A DNA stretch of 64,000 nt from contig NZ_JAPWGO010000001.1 in the NCBI RefSeq assembly GCF_027213785.1, positions 376,007 to 440,006 of the forward strand, given 5' to 3'. Under the pieces are notes generated by a model. That model was not told where the DNA came from. It saw nothing but the letters and a program-made list of their open reading frames with translations, and made no database searches. The position numbers and the translations under genes were made by a program. The first letter of the stretch is position 1. Each line of letters begins with the position of its first letter. Shown here one piece after another: positions 49,153-58,775 of this stretch. Origin of the DNA: Limimaricola sp. G21655-S1. GTDB taxonomy: Bacteria > Pseudomonadota > Alphaproteobacteria > Rhodobacterales > Rhodobacteraceae.

Positions 49153-49989
49153 ATGAGCCTGCCGATCTTCCTCGCCGTGATGCTCGCGGCCTTCCTGCAT
49201 GCGGGCTGGAACGCGATGATCAAGCTCGGGGCCTCGAAGGTGGCGGGCATGGTGATCCTGGCGCTGGTGCAGGGGCTGATGGGGCTGGCCGTGGCGCTGG
49301 CCCGGCCCTGGCCTGCCGCCGAGGTCTGGCCCTGGATCGCCGCCTCCGCCGTCTGTCATGCCACCTACAACACGTTTCTCGCCTTCGCCTACGAGCACGG
49401 CGACCTGAGCCGGGTCTACCCGATCGCGCGGGGTGCCGCGCCGATGGCGGTGCTGGTGGCGAGCGCGCTGTTCCTGTCCGACGCGATCGAGCCAATGTCG
49501 GTGGCGGGCGTGCTGGTGCTGGGCCTTGGCATCCTCGGCATGGCGCGCGGCGCGCTGGGCTCGGGCGAGAGCCGGCGACTCATCCCCTACGCGCTGGGCG
49601 CGGCGGCAGGTACGGCAGGCTACACGCTGGTCGACGGGCTGGGGGCGCGGGTCTCGGGCGACCCGGTGGCCTATGTCGGCTGGCTCTTCGTGGCGCAGGC
49701 GCTGCTGTTCCCGCCCCTGGCCTTCGCGATGCGCGGCCGTGGACTCCTGCGCGTATCGGCGCGGGTCTGGGGGCAGGGGACATTGGCGGCGCTGGCCTCT
49801 TACGGGGCCTATGCGATCGCGGTCTGGGCGATGACGCTGGCGCCGATCGCGCTGGTGAGCGCGCTGCGCGAAACCTCGATCCTCTTCGCGGTGCTGATCG
49901 GCTGGGCCGCCTTCGGCGACCGCATGGACCGGGGCAAGGCGATCTCGGCGGGGCTGATCGTCACCGGGGTGGTGCTGACCCGGCTCTAG
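49153..49989 (+). CDS. EamA/DMT superfamily transporter
   Basis: 278 residues with about ten hydrophobic helices in two EamA repeats. HAGWNAMIKLGASKVAGM at the N-terminus and YNTFLAFAYEHGDLSRVYPIARGAAP plus APIALVSALRETSILFAVLIGW are typical of a DMT subgroup (phosphonate-utilisation-associated type). Substrate unknown; no metabolic neighbours. The ATG is preceded only by weak SD-like bases and closely follows the inverted repeat. Confidence 0.85.
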   Translation: MSLPIFLAVMLAAFLHAGWNAMIKLGASKVAGMVILALVQGLMGLAVALARPWPAAEVWPWIAASAVCHATYNTFLAFAYEHGDLSRVYPIARGAAPMAVLVASALFLSDAIEPMSVAGVLVLGLGILGMARGALGSGESRRLIPYALGAAAGTAGYTLVDGLGARVSGDPVAYVGWLFVAQALLFPPLAFAMRGRGLLRVSARVWGQGTLAALASYGAYAIAVWAMTLAPIALVSALRETSILFAVLIGWAAFGDRMDRGKAISAGLIVTGVVLTRL

Positions 49990-50001
49990 GCGGGCCGGTG
50001 C

Positions 50002-50697
50002 TCAGCCGTCCCTGCCATGCACCAGCTGCTGCGCAGCGCCGGCGCCGAGCAGGTAGACCGAGGTCACGACAAGGCCCCAATGCGCCCAGCTGGCGGGGTC
50101 GAAATCGACCCAGGCGGCCCAGCCCGCGAAGAAGGTCCAGGCCAGCGCCATCGGCAGCGACACCGCGCGCCAGCGCTTGGTGCGCACCGGGTGGATGAAC
50201 TTCACCGGTAGGAACATCGTCACCGCGAGCACCACCACCAGCGCCAAGATGATCCAGAAATTCGGCGAGAGGGCGAAGAGCACGAGGATCAGCATGTTCC
50301 AGCAGCCGGGGAAGCCCTGGAACGAGTTGTCCTTGGTCTTCATGCGGCTGTCGGCGAAGTAGAGCGCCGAGGCGAAAGTGATGACGATGATCGCCAGCCA
50401 GCCGGTCCAGCCCGGCAGCAGATCGGATTCGAACAGCGCGAAGGCCGGAACGAAGACATAGGTGAGATAGTCGATGATCAGGTCGAGCAGCACGCCGTCG
50501 AAGATCGGTGCGTTGCGCTTCACGTCGTATTTGCGCGCCAGCGGCCCGTCGACCCCGTCCACCGCGAAGGCCACCACGAGCCACAGGAACATCATGCTCC
50601 AATCGTCCTGCACCGCCTCCAGCATGGCGAGCATGGCGAAGACCGCGCCTGTGGCGGTGAAGAGATGGACCCCGAGGGCCTTGCGTGCGTCAGTCAT
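50002..50697 (-). CDS. pcs: Phosphatidylcholine synthase
   Basis: 231 residues with about eight TM helices. The CDP-alcohol phosphotransferase motif is present in its Pcs-specific form: DGVDGPLAR at 47-55, then Asp67-Gly68 and Asp72, Asp76 in FDGVLLDLIID. Pcs condenses CDP-diacylglycerol with choline to phosphatidylcholine in the inner membrane, a route typical of alphaproteobacteria. ATG 50697 is chosen (AAGAGGGA upstream), which gives the normal family length. Convergent with the EamA gene. Confidence 0.92.
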   Translation of the reverse strand: MTDARKALGVHLFTATGAVFAMLAMLEAVQDDWSMMFLWLVVAFAVDGVDGPLARKYDVKRNAPIFDGVLLDLIIDYLTYVFVPAFALFESDLLPGWTGWLAIIVITFASALYFADSRMKTKDNSFQGFPGCWNMLILVLFALSPNFWIILALVVVLAVTMFLPVKFIHPVRTKRWRAVSLPMALAWTFFAGWAAWVDFDPASWAHWGLVVTSVYLLGAGAAQQLVHGRDG

Positions 50698-50739
50698 GCC
50701 GTCCCTCTTGGCCGAAAGCGGCGGCGGGCGCAACGCGGC

Positions 50740-51654
50740 TCAGGCGCGAGGATGGGCGCGATCATAGATCTCCATCAGCCGGGCCGCGTCGACCGCCGTG
50801 TAGGTCTGAGTCGTCGAAAGCGAGGCGTGGCCCAGAAGTTCCTGAATCGCGCGCAGATCGCCGCCCGCGCTCAGCAGATGCGTGGCGAAGCTGTGGCGCA
50901 TCGCATGCGGCGTCGCGGTGGAGGGCAGGCCGAGCTGGGCGCGTGCCATCTCCATCGCCTTCTGGATCGGACGCGGGCCCAACGCGCCGCCGCGCACGCC
51001 TCGAAACAGCGGCAGGGCGGCGTCCATCGGGTGCGGGCAGAGTTTCACGTAATCCGAGACGGCCTTTCGCGCGACCGGCAGCACCGGCACCAGCCGCTCC
51101 TTGCCGCCCTTGCCGGTGATGCGCAGCGTCTCGGGCAGCGGCACCTGCGCACCGGTGAGCGACAGCGCCTCGGAAATGCGCAGGCCGCATCCCCACAGCA
51201 GCGTCACCACCGCCGTGTCGCGCGCCGCGACCCATGGCTCGCGCGATTGCAGCTCCACCGCCTCGAGCACGCGGGCCGCCGCGTCCTCGTCGAGCGGGCG
51301 CGGCAGCCGCGCCTTCATGCGCGGCGCCCGGGTCGAGAGCACGGCCGTGGGCTCGAACCCCTCGCGCGCGGAGAGCCAGCGATAGAAGCTCTTCACCGCC
51401 GAGAGCGCGCGGGCGAGGCTGCGCGCCGAAAGACCGCGCGCGCGTTCATGCGCCATCCAGGCGCGCATGTCCGACACCGTGACCCGGGCGATGGGCCCGA
51501 GGCCCTGCGCCTCGGCATGGTGGGTCTGCATGAAGGCGAGAAAGCCCAGCACGTCGCCCTGATAGGCGGTGAGCGTGTTCTGCGCGGCGGCGTTCAGGGC
51601 CCGCTCATGGTCGAGCCACCGGCCCATCGCATCGGTGAGGACGGGCGAGATCAT
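50740..51654 (-). CDS. xerC: Tyrosine recombinase XerC
   Basis: 304 residues. N-terminal SAM-like core-binding domain (to about 105), then catalytic domain with Arg159 (CGLRISEAL), Lys183 (GKGGKER), His250-x-x-Arg253 (PHAMRHSFATHLL), His276 (LLGHASLSTTQ) and nucleophile Tyr285. XerC with XerD resolves chromosome dimers at dif. No dif site is in the window. The start overlaps the upstream DUF484 stop by four bases, an association also seen in enterobacteria, so this is the housekeeping XerC rather than a phage integrase. Confidence 0.95.
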   Translation of the reverse strand: MISPVLTDAMGRWLDHERALNAAAQNTLTAYQGDVLGFLAFMQTHHAEAQGLGPIARVTVSDMRAWMAHERARGLSARSLARALSAVKSFYRWLSAREGFEPTAVLSTRAPRMKARLPRPLDEDAAARVLEAVELQSREPWVAARDTAVVTLLWGCGLRISEALSLTGAQVPLPETLRITGKGGKERLVPVLPVARKAVSDYVKLCPHPMDAALPLFRGVRGGALGPRPIQKAMEMARAQLGLPSTATPHAMRHSFATHLLSAGGDLRAIQELLGHASLSTTQTYTAVDAARLMEIYDRAHPRA

Positions 51655-52358
51655 GACAGCCAGCGCCGCATCTGCCGCTCGAACACGCCGGCGAAGAAGC
51701 CCATCAGATCCGTCGCCTGCGCCGGAGCGAAACGGCTCGCGTCGGTGGCGCCCAGAAGCAGCATGCCAGGCAGGCGACCGGGGCCGAAATCGAGCTTGAG
51801 GCAGGCCTCGGAGAGAATCTCGGGCGCGCGGGCGCCGTAGGGCCCGGCCTCGATCGGCTCGACCGGCCGCAGCGATACCTGCCGCAGCGGCACGTTGCGG
51901 CCTTGGGTGACGTAATCGGCGACGAAGCCCGGCTCGGCCACCGACAGCACGTCCGAGAGCCGCGCGATGGCCGGGTCGTCCTCGGGACTCGCGGTCTCCA
52001 GAACGAGGCGCACCACGTCGACCCGCAGCATGTCGGCCACCTCGCCCGAGAGATCCTGGAGGAAAGTCTCGAAGCGGGTCGCGTCCATCATCCGCAGCAC
52101 GGCGCGGTGGATCTGGTTGGTGCCGGCGAGATTTTCGTAGGCCGCGGCGATCACCGAGCGGTGCGTGTCCTCGAGCCGGTCGAGCCGTGCCTGCAGGCGC
52201 TGCATGGCGAGGCCGCGCAGATCGACCACGTTCGATCCCTTGGCCTCGGCGTCGGCGGCGACGAGGGCGCGCATGATCTCGGGATCGTCGAGCAGGCGGG
52301 CCGGATCGGCGAGGATGCGCTCGCGCAGCCCGTCATCGGGGGGTGTGTCGTCTGTCAT
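51651..52358 (-). CDS. DUF484 family protein
   Basis: 235 residues. The start LADPARLLDDPEIMRAL is the family hallmark, followed by a helical linker (RLQARLDRLEDTHRSVIAAAYENL) and a GAF-like domain (about 100-235, GMLLLGATDASRFAPAQATDLMGFFAGVFERQ). Function unknown, but always close to xerC; here the ATGA overlap couples the two. ATG 52358 lacks a strong Shine-Dalgarno but begins the conserved domain region. Confidence 0.9.
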   Translation of the reverse strand: MTDDTPPDDGLRERILADPARLLDDPEIMRALVAADAEAKGSNVVDLRGLAMQRLQARLDRLEDTHRSVIAAAYENLAGTNQIHRAVLRMMDATRFETFLQDLSGEVADMLRVDVVRLVLETASPEDDPAIARLSDVLSVAEPGFVADYVTQGRNVPLRQVSLRPVEPIEAGPYGARAPEILSEACLKLDFGPGRLPGMLLLGATDASRFAPAQATDLMGFFAGVFERQMRRWLS

Positions 52359-52479
52359 TTGGGCGCATCCGGGCTGTCGCAACGGCCCGAACATAACAGT
52401 GGCTGCGGGGCGATGCGCCCCGGTGTGGCAAGAATGCGGCGGGGCGCGGCCCGGAAGGCACAACGCCCCGCCAAGGCGA

Positions 52480-53133
52480 TCACACGATCTTCTGGCCGGT
52501 AGAGGCCCAGTCCTTGAGGAAGGCGTCGAGGCCCTTGTCGGTCAGCACGTGGTTGGCCATGGCCTTGATCACGGCGGCCGGCGCGGTGGCGACGTCGGCG
52601 CCGATCTTGGCGGCCTCGGACATGTGGTTGGCGTTGCGGATCGAGGCGGCGAGGATCTGCGTCTCGAAGCCGTAATTGTCGTAGATCTGCCGGATGTCGG
52701 CGATCAGCTCCATGCCGTCGAGGTTGAGATCGTCGAGCCGGCCGATGAAGGGCGAGATGAAGGTTGCGCCGGCCTTGGCCGCCAGTAGCGCCTGGTTGGC
52801 CGAGAAGCACAGCGTGACATTGACCATCCGGCCTTCGTCGGTGAGCGTCTTGCAGGCCTTGAGGCCGTCCCAGGTCAGCGGCACCTTGATCGCGATGTTG
52901 TCGGCGATCTTGGCCAGCTCGCGGCCCTCGGCGATCATGCCCTCGGCGTCGAGCGCCACGGTCTCGGCCGAGACCGGGCCGTCGACGATCGAGCAGATCT
53001 CCTTGGTCACTTCCTTGATGTCGCGGCCCGACTTCATGATCAGCGACGGGTTGGTGGTGACGCCGTCGATCATGCCCAGCTCGTTGAGTTCGCGGATCTG
53101 GTCGATCTCGGCGGTATCGACGAAGAACTTCAT
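52480..53133 (-). CDS. fsa: Fructose-6-phosphate aldolase / transaldolase (TalC-type)
   Basis: 217 residues, exactly the small decameric FSA/TalC size. [31 protein letters not shown], Schiff-base Lys83 in [12 protein letters not shown], and [10 protein letters not shown] are all conserved. The subfamily includes true transaldolases in alphaproteobacteria, so pentose phosphate pathway function is as likely as aldolase function. The start at 53133 has GGGAGAG upstream. A 14-bp perfect palindrome (53251-53264) lies about 120 bases before it. Confidence 0.9.
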   Translation of the reverse strand: MKFFVDTAEIDQIRELNELGMIDGVTTNPSLIMKSGRDIKEVTKEICSIVDGPVSAETVALDAEGMIAEGRELAKIADNIAIKVPLTWDGLKACKTLTDEGRMVNVTLCFSANQALLAAKAGATFISPFIGRLDDLNLDGMELIADIRQIYDNYGFETQILAASIRNANHMSEAAKIGADVATAPAAVIKAMANHVLTDKGLDAFLKDWASTGQKIV

Positions 53134-53250
53134 GGGGTCTCTCCCTGTCAGATGGTGCGCGCCCACGCGCGCTCCCTTGGTGTCGCACGCCCCCGCGCGG
53201 GGCGGCTTCGGCCCCGGTCTAGCAAGTGACGCAGCGGTGGAACAGCGCCT

Positions 53251-53264
53251 TTCCCATATGGGAA
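53251..53264. promoter_or_regulatory. Perfect palindrome TTCCCATATGGGAA (candidate operator)
   Basis: A 14-bp perfect dyad in the 235-base divergent space between the fsa-type aldolase gene (minus) and priA (plus). Such a gapless symmetric site suits a dimeric repressor or an IclR/GntR-type regulator. The regulator gene is not nearby. Confidence 0.45.
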
Positions 53265-53368
53265 GCACGCGCCGCGCGCGAAACCCCGCGACATGCCGCT
53301 CCCTTGAAGCGGCCGGGCGCGCGGCGCATGTTGACGGCTCCTTCCCGCCCGAGGATTCCGACCGGCCC

Positions 53369-55561
53369 ATGACATCCCCCCGTTTCGAGGAAGGCGCGCT
53401 GATCGGTGTGCTGACGACGCAGCCGCTAGACCGGGTGCTCGATTACCGCGCGCCCCGCGGCGGCTGCGCGGCGGGCGACCATGTCGAGGTGCCGTTCGGG
53501 CCGCGCAAGGTCACCGGCGTGGTCTGGGGGCAGGGCGCGGGGGATTACGATCCCGCCAAGGTCAAATCCGCGATCCGGGTGCTCGACCTGCCGCCGATGC
53601 GCGCGCCGATGCGCGAGTTCCTGGGCCGGGTCGCGGATTACACGCTCACCCCGATGCCGGCGATGCTGCGGCTCGCCACCCGCGCGCCGGGCCTCACCGA
53701 CCCGCCGGGGATGCGCAAGATCTACCGTCGCGGTCATGGCCAGCCCGCGCGGATGACGCCGGCGCGTGCCCGGGTGCTCGATCTGCTCGAAGAGTATGAC
53801 GGGCTTGGCTTCATGCTGGGCGAGCTGGCTGATCTTGCGGGCGTCGGCTCTTCGGTGGTCAAGGGGCTGGTGGCCTCGGGTGCCGTGGCCGAGGAGGAGG
53901 CGCCGCGCGACGTGCCCTATCCGCCGCTCGATCCGGACATGGCGGGCAAGGCGCTCACGACCGATCAGGAGCTGGCGGCGGCACGGCTGTGCGAGGGGAT
54001 CGCGGCCGGGCGCTACGGCACGACGCTGCTCAAGGGGGTGACCGGTTCGGGCAAGACCGAGGTCTATCTCGAGGCGGTCGCCGCCTGCCTCAAGGCCGGG
54101 CGGCAGGCGCTGGTGCTGTTGCCGGAAATCGCGCTGACGGCCGAGTTCCTGACCCGGGTCGAGGCGCGGTTCGGCGCGAAGCCCGCCGAGTGGCATTCCG
54201 GCGTCACCACGACCGAGCGGCGGCGCTGCTGGAAGATGGTGGCCGAGAACGGCGCGCAGCTGGTGGTCGGGGCGCGCTCGGCGCTGTTCCTGCCGTTCCA
54301 CGATCTCGGCCTCATCGTCGTCGACGAGGAGCATGACACCTCCTACAAGCAGGAGGACGGGGTTCTCTACAACGCGCGCGACATGGCGGTGCTGCGCGCC
54401 TCTCTGGAAAAGGCGCAGGTGGTGCTGGCCTCGGCCACGCCCTCGCTCGAGAGCTGGGTCAACGTGCAGCAGGGCAAGTATGCCCGGCTTGATCTCGAAA
54501 GCCGCTATGGCCCCGCCGTGATGCCCGAGATGCGCGCCATCGACATGCGCACCGAAGAGGTGCCCTCGGGCTCTTGGATCTCCCCCGCTCTCAAGGGCGC
54601 GGTGATGCAGCGGCTGGAGCGCGGCGAGCAGTCATTGCTGTTCCTCAACCGCCGTGGCTACGCGCCGCTGACGCTGTGCCGCGCCTGCGGCCACCAGATC
54701 GGCTGCAAGCATTGCGACGCGCGGATGGTCGAGCACCGGTTTCTCAAGCGGCTGATGTGCCACCAATGCGGCGAGACCGCGCCGATGCCCGAGACCTGCC
54801 CGAACTGCGAGGTGGCGGGCAAGCTCGCCGCCGTGGGGCCGGGGGTGGAGCGGATCACCGAGGAAGCGCAGGCGCTGTTTCCCAACGCGCGGGTGACGGT
54901 GCTGTCGTCGGATTTGTTCGGCTCGGCCCGGGCGCTCAAGGCGCGGATTCTCGAGATCGCCGAGGGCGCGGCGGACATCGTCGTGGGCACCCAGCTGGTC
55001 GCCAAGGGTCACAATTTTCCCAAGCTGACGCTGGTCGGCGTGATCGACAGCGATCTCGGACTGCAGGGCTCGGATCTGCGCGCCGCCGAGCGGACCTTCC
55101 AGCTGATGCGGCAGGTCGCGGGCCGGGCCGGGCGCGCCGAGGCGCGGGGCACCGCGCTCTTGCAGAGCTTCCAGCCCGAGCACCCGGTGATCCGCGCGAT
55201 TCTCTCGGGCGACGAGGAGGGGTTCTGGGCCGCCGAGGCCGCCGCGCGGCGGGCGGCGGGCGTGCCGCCCTATGGCCGCATGGCGGGCATCGTGATTTCG
55301 TCGCCCGACATGCAGCAGGCCTTCGATCTCGGCAACCGGCTGGCGCGGCTCGACGCGCCGCTGCGCCGGATCGGCGCGCAGCTCTTCGGGCCTGCGCCTG
55401 CGCCGATCGCCCGGGTGCGGGGACGCCACCGGGTCCGGCTTCTGGTCAAGGCCGAGAAGACCGCGCCGTTGCAGTCGGCGCTGGCGGAATGGGCGGCGCA
55501 GGTGCGGGTCCCCGCCAATGCGCGGCTCGCCATCGACATCGATCCGCAGAGCTTTCTCTAG
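53369..55561 (+). CDS. priA: Primosomal replication protein N' (PriA helicase)
   Basis: 730 residues. N-terminal 3'-DNA-binding domain ([21 protein letters not shown]), helicase lobe 1 with [13 protein letters not shown] (about 223-235) and DEEHD (about 317), zinc-binding loops with eight Cys from [13 protein letters not shown] to CPNC (about 436-483), lobe 2 with [12 protein letters not shown] and [10 protein letters not shown]. PriA restarts stalled forks. ATG 53369 begins the conserved domain; the frame upstream overlaps the divergent aldolase gene and is not used. Confidence 0.96.
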   Translation: MTSPRFEEGALIGVLTTQPLDRVLDYRAPRGGCAAGDHVEVPFGPRKVTGVVWGQGAGDYDPAKVKSAIRVLDLPPMRAPMREFLGRVADYTLTPMPAMLRLATRAPGLTDPPGMRKIYRRGHGQPARMTPARARVLDLLEEYDGLGFMLGELADLAGVGSSVVKGLVASGAVAEEEAPRDVPYPPLDPDMAGKALTTDQELAAARLCEGIAAGRYGTTLLKGVTGSGKTEVYLEAVAACLKAGRQALVLLPEIALTAEFLTRVEARFGAKPAEWHSGVTTTERRRCWKMVAENGAQLVVGARSALFLPFHDLGLIVVDEEHDTSYKQEDGVLYNARDMAVLRASLEKAQVVLASATPSLESWVNVQQGKYARLDLESRYGPAVMPEMRAIDMRTEEVPSGSWISPALKGAVMQRLERGEQSLLFLNRRGYAPLTLCRACGHQIGCKHCDARMVEHRFLKRLMCHQCGETAPMPETCPNCEVAGKLAAVGPGVERITEEAQALFPNARVTVLSSDLFGSARALKARILEIAEGAADIVVGTQLVAKGHNFPKLTLVGVIDSDLGLQGSDLRAAERTFQLMRQVAGRAGRAEARGTALLQSFQPEHPVIRAILSGDEEGFWAAEAAARRAAGVPPYGRMAGIVISSPDMQQAFDLGNRLARLDAPLRRIGAQLFGPAPAPIARVRGRHRVRLLVKAEKTAPLQSALAEWAAQVRVPANARLAIDIDPQSFL

Positions 55562-55627
55562 GCTCTTGCCCCGCGCGGTGCGGCCCGCGAAGCTGCGGGC
55601 GGGAGGACCGGCAGGGAGGTTTGGGCC

Positions 55628-56212
55628 ATGAGCGATCCGCGCATCGAGGAGTTCTTTGCCCGCGAGGGGCGCTGGCGGGCCGAGCTGTCGGCGCTGCGCG
55701 GGCTGCTCCTCGAAGCCGAGGGCATCGAGGAGGTCTGGAAATGGCGCCAGCCCTGCTACTGCTGCGCGGGCGGCAACACGGCCATGGTCGCCGGGCTGGC
55801 CGACCGCTGCGTGCTGTCCTTCTTCAAGGGCGTGCTGGTCGAGGACCCGGAGGGGCTGCTGGTGCCGCCGGGACCCAATTCGCGCTCGGCGCGCTATGTG
55901 GTGTTCCGCGGGCTCGACGAGATCCGCGCGCATGAGCCGGCGCTGCGCGCGCTGATCGCCCGCGCGGTCGAGATCGACCGGGCCGGGCGGCGGGTGGCCT
56001 TCGCGCAGGACGATGTCGAGCTATGCGCCGAGTTCGAGGAGGCGCTCGCCGCCGATCCGGACCTCTCGGCCGCATTCGAGGCGCTGACGCCGGGGCGGCA
56101 GCGTGGCTACGCGATCCATGTCGCGGGCGCGAAGAAACCCGAGACCCGCTTTGCCCGGATCGCCAAGCACGCGCCGCGCATCCTCGCGGGCAGGGGGATG
56201 CACGACCGCTAG
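55628..56212 (+). CDS. YdeI/OmdA-type DUF1801 family protein
   Basis: 194 residues. EEVWKWRQPCYCCAGGNTAMVAGLADRCVLSFFKG is the DUF1801 core, and LTPGRQRGYAIHVAGAKKPETRFARIAKHAP is the C-terminal Bacteriocin-protection (OmdA) motif, as in YdeI. Related single-domain proteins were called iron chaperones; the exact role is unknown. The ATG has GGGAGG upstream. Stand-alone between priA and the cupin gene. Confidence 0.82.
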   Translation: MSDPRIEEFFAREGRWRAELSALRGLLLEAEGIEEVWKWRQPCYCCAGGNTAMVAGLADRCVLSFFKGVLVEDPEGLLVPPGPNSRSARYVVFRGLDEIRAHEPALRALIARAVEIDRAGRRVAFAQDDVELCAEFEEALAADPDLSAAFEALTPGRQRGYAIHVAGAKKPETRFARIAKHAPRILAGRGMHDR

Positions 56213-56332
56213 GCTGCTTTTGGCCCAGCCGTTCCGGATCGATCGGAAGCGACGCCGCCATGTCGCGCATGGACCGGCGCACCGATCCCGATTCGGCGCA
56301 GCCTCGCCACAGGAGCCGGTGGGAGATGCGCC

Positions 56333-56758
56333 ATGGAACTGCCCGGGATCGCGGAATGGGAGGGCGCGCCGGTGGCGCGCGGCTTTTCGGTCGAGGCGTC
56401 GAGCGTGGCGCTCGAGGGCGGCACCGACCCGGCCTTCGGCACGGTGCGCTGGCGCACGCTGGTCTCGGCCGACCGCACGCCGTCCTCCGGCATGACGCTG
56501 GGCCTCGCCGAGTTCGGCCCCCTGGGCACGCTTGAGCCGCACCGCCATGGCCCGGCGGAGTTCTATCTCGGGCTCGAAGGGGCGGGCATCGTGACCATCG
56601 ACGATGCGGCGCATCCGATCGGGCCGGGAATCGCCGTCTTCATCCCGCCCGAGGCCGAGCATGGCGTGGTGGCGGGCCCGGAGGGGCTGCGCTTCGCCTA
56701 CGGGTTTCCGACCGCGCGATTTTCCGAGGTCGATTACAGATTCTCGCCCCGCGGTTGA
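56333..56758 (+). CDS. Cupin domain protein
   Basis: 141 residues. A single cupin barrel with motif 1 PHRHGPAEFYLGLEGAG (two His, one Glu ligand) and motif 2 IPPEAEHGV. Metal binding is therefore likely. The family is functionally diverse and the substrate cannot be read. The ATG has GGGAG upstream. The next gene, an MFS transporter, begins 44 bases after its stop. Confidence 0.82.
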   Translation: MELPGIAEWEGAPVARGFSVEASSVALEGGTDPAFGTVRWRTLVSADRTPSSGMTLGLAEFGPLGTLEPHRHGPAEFYLGLEGAGIVTIDDAAHPIGPGIAVFIPPEAEHGVVAGPEGLRFAYGFPTARFSEVDYRFSPRG

Positions 56759-56802
56759 CGGAACGTCTCGCCAAGCGGGGCGGCAGCCCCTAATGCTTGC
56801 GC

Positions 56803-58041
56803 ATGACACGCATTCCGATGCCGCTTGCCGAGGCCCGGACCCTGCCGCCGTGGCGCAGGCCGGTGACGCTCCTGTTCCTGATGGCGATGGCCATGCCGGT
56901 GGCCTTCGCCACATGGTCGGCACTGCTCAACAACTTCGTCATCGAGGCGGCGGGCTTCGACGGCTCCGACATCGGCTGGCTGCACACGGTGCGCGAGGTT
57001 CCGGGCTTTTTCGCCATCGGGGTCATCGCGATCCTGCTCTTCATGCGCGAGCAGAGCCTGGCGCTGGTTTCGCTGGGGCTCCTCGGGGTGGCCACCGCGC
57101 TCACCGCCCAGTTCCCCTCGATGGGCGGCATCCTGACGATCACCATGCTGTCCTCGATCGGCTTTCACTACTTCGAGACGGTGAACCAGTCGCTGCAGCT
57201 GCAATGGCTGCCCAAGGAGCGGGCGCCGCAGATGCTGGGCTGGATCGTTTCCGCCGGGGCCGGGGCGACGCTGGTGGCCTATCTGGCGATCGTGCTGACA
57301 TGGGAAAGCCTCGGGCTGTCCTATGACTTTGTCTACATGGTCTCGGGTGGCTTCACCGCCGCCGTGGCTCTGTATTGCTGGATCGCCTTCCCGGCGTTCC
57401 GCGAGCCGCATCCGCAAAGCAAGAGCTTCGTACTGCGCCGCCGCTACTGGCTCTACTACGCGCTGCAGTTCATGTCGGGCGCGCGGCGGCAGATCTTCGT
57501 CGTCTTCGCGGGCTTCATGATGGTCGAGAAGTTCGGCTACGACGTGCACGAGGTGACGGCGCTGTTCCTGATCACGCTCCTGACCAACATCTTCGGCGCG
57601 CCGCTGATCGGCCGCGCCGTCGCGCGTTGGGGCGAAAAGCGCGGGCTGATGGTCGAATATGCCGGTCTGACGTTCGTGTTCCTCGCCTATGGCGGGCTCT
57701 ACTGGTTCAGCTGGGGCGTCGCGGTCGCCGCCGCGCTCTACGTGATCGACAACGTGTTCTTCGCGTTGGCGCTCGCCCTCAAAACCTATTTCCAGAAGAT
57801 CGCCGATCCGGGCGACATCGCCCCCACCGCCGCCGTGGCCTTCACCATCAACCACATCGCCGCCGTGTTCCTGCCCGCGAGCCTGGGCTACCTGTGGCTG
57901 GTCGCGCCCGACGCGGTCTTCGTGCTGGCCGCCGCGATGGCCGGGCTGTCCTTCGCGCTGGCGCTGATGATCCCGCGCCATCCCGCGCCCGGCCACGAGA
58001 CCGTGTTCGCGGGGCGCGCGCTTCCCCTGGCGGCCGAGTAG
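56803..58041 (+). CDS. Major facilitator superfamily transporter
   Basis: 412 residues with about 12 TM helices in two halves. [17 protein letters not shown] and [23 protein letters not shown] are conserved loops in an MFS subgroup of alphaproteobacteria. Substrate unknown. ATG 56803 is used, though TTG at 56797 and ATG at 56818 are in frame and no clear Shine-Dalgarno decides. It could be expressed with the upstream cupin gene. Confidence 0.85.
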   Translation: MTRIPMPLAEARTLPPWRRPVTLLFLMAMAMPVAFATWSALLNNFVIEAAGFDGSDIGWLHTVREVPGFFAIGVIAILLFMREQSLALVSLGLLGVATALTAQFPSMGGILTITMLSSIGFHYFETVNQSLQLQWLPKERAPQMLGWIVSAGAGATLVAYLAIVLTWESLGLSYDFVYMVSGGFTAAVALYCWIAFPAFREPHPQSKSFVLRRRYWLYYALQFMSGARRQIFVVFAGFMMVEKFGYDVHEVTALFLITLLTNIFGAPLIGRAVARWGEKRGLMVEYAGLTFVFLAYGGLYWFSWGVAVAAALYVIDNVFFALALALKTYFQKIADPGDIAPTAAVAFTINHIAAVFLPASLGYLWLVAPDAVFVLAAAMAGLSFALALMIPRHPAPGHETVFAGRALPLAAE

Positions 58042-58097
58042 AACTCGGGGCGAAGCATGCCTATATGCCGGGCAAGCCACCAGACGAGGAGAACGCG

Positions 58098-58748
58098 ATG
58101 TTCGGCCTGAGTTCGACCAAGACCGAGATGGTCACCCCCAAGAACGCGCTGCCGGGCCGTCCGCAGCCGATCCCCACCGCCACCACCCATTCCGTGCTGG
58201 GCACGCCGCTCGACCCCGAGGCCCCCGAGGGGATGGAGGTCGCGATGTTCGGCATGGGCTGTTTCTGGGGCGTCGAGCGGATCTTCTGGAAACTGCCGGG
58301 CGTGCATTCGACCATGGTGGGCTATGCGGGTGGCTACACGCCGAACCCCACCTACGAGGAGGTCTGCACCGGACGCACCGGCCACAACGAGGTGGTGCGG
58401 GTGATCTACGACCCCGCCCAGACCAGCTACGAGGACCTGCTGCGCGTGTTCTGGGAGAACCACGACCCGACCCAGGGAATGCGGCAGGGCAACGACCGGG
58501 GCACCCAGTACCGCTCGGGCATCTACGCCTTCGACGAGCAGCAGAAGCGCGCCGCCGAGGCCTCGCGCGAGGCGTTCTCGCCGCGGCTGACCGGGGCGGG
58601 CTACGGCGCGATCACCACCGAGATCGTCGATGCCCCGGCCTTCTACATGGCCGAGGACTACCACCAGCAATATCTCGACAAGAACCCGAACGGCTATTGC
58701 GGGATCGGCGGCACCGGCGTGACCTGCCCGATCGGCGTCGGGGTCTGA
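58098..58748 (+). CDS. msrA: Peptide methionine sulfoxide reductase MsrA
   Basis: 216 residues. Catalytic GCFWGVER with Cys55, [27 protein letters not shown], and the C-terminal [14 protein letters not shown] with two further Cys for recycling by thioredoxin. It reduces Met-S-sulfoxide. A short N-terminal extension of about 50 residues has no signal peptide, so it is cytosolic. The ATG has CGAGGAG upstream. Convergent with the HWE kinase gene. Confidence 0.95.
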   Translation: MFGLSSTKTEMVTPKNALPGRPQPIPTATTHSVLGTPLDPEAPEGMEVAMFGMGCFWGVERIFWKLPGVHSTMVGYAGGYTPNPTYEEVCTGRTGHNEVVRVIYDPAQTSYEDLLRVFWENHDPTQGMRQGNDRGTQYRSGIYAFDEQQKRAAEASREAFSPRLTGAGYGAITTEIVDAPAFYMAEDYHQQYLDKNPNGYCGIGGTGVTCPIGVGV

Positions 58749-58755
58749 ACCGCCG

Positions 58756-58775
58756 GGCGGGGGCGCGCCCCCGCC
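58756..58775. terminator. GC hairpin between convergent msrA and histidine kinase genes
   Basis: A palindrome of 20 bases (8-bp stem GGCGGGGG with CGCG centre) fills the 27-base space between the two stops. No T-run follows on either side; it can act on both strands. Confidence 0.5.

Noticed and set aside
50740-51654. Phage or integron integrase
   Set aside because: The tyrosine recombinase is coupled to DUF484 and has XerC length and motifs; no att sites, tRNA or cargo lie nearby.
53303-53330. Possible sigma-32 promoter for priA (CTTGAA at 53303)
   Set aside because: The -35 matches but the -10 (CGCATG) is poor and the spacing is off; chance is more likely.
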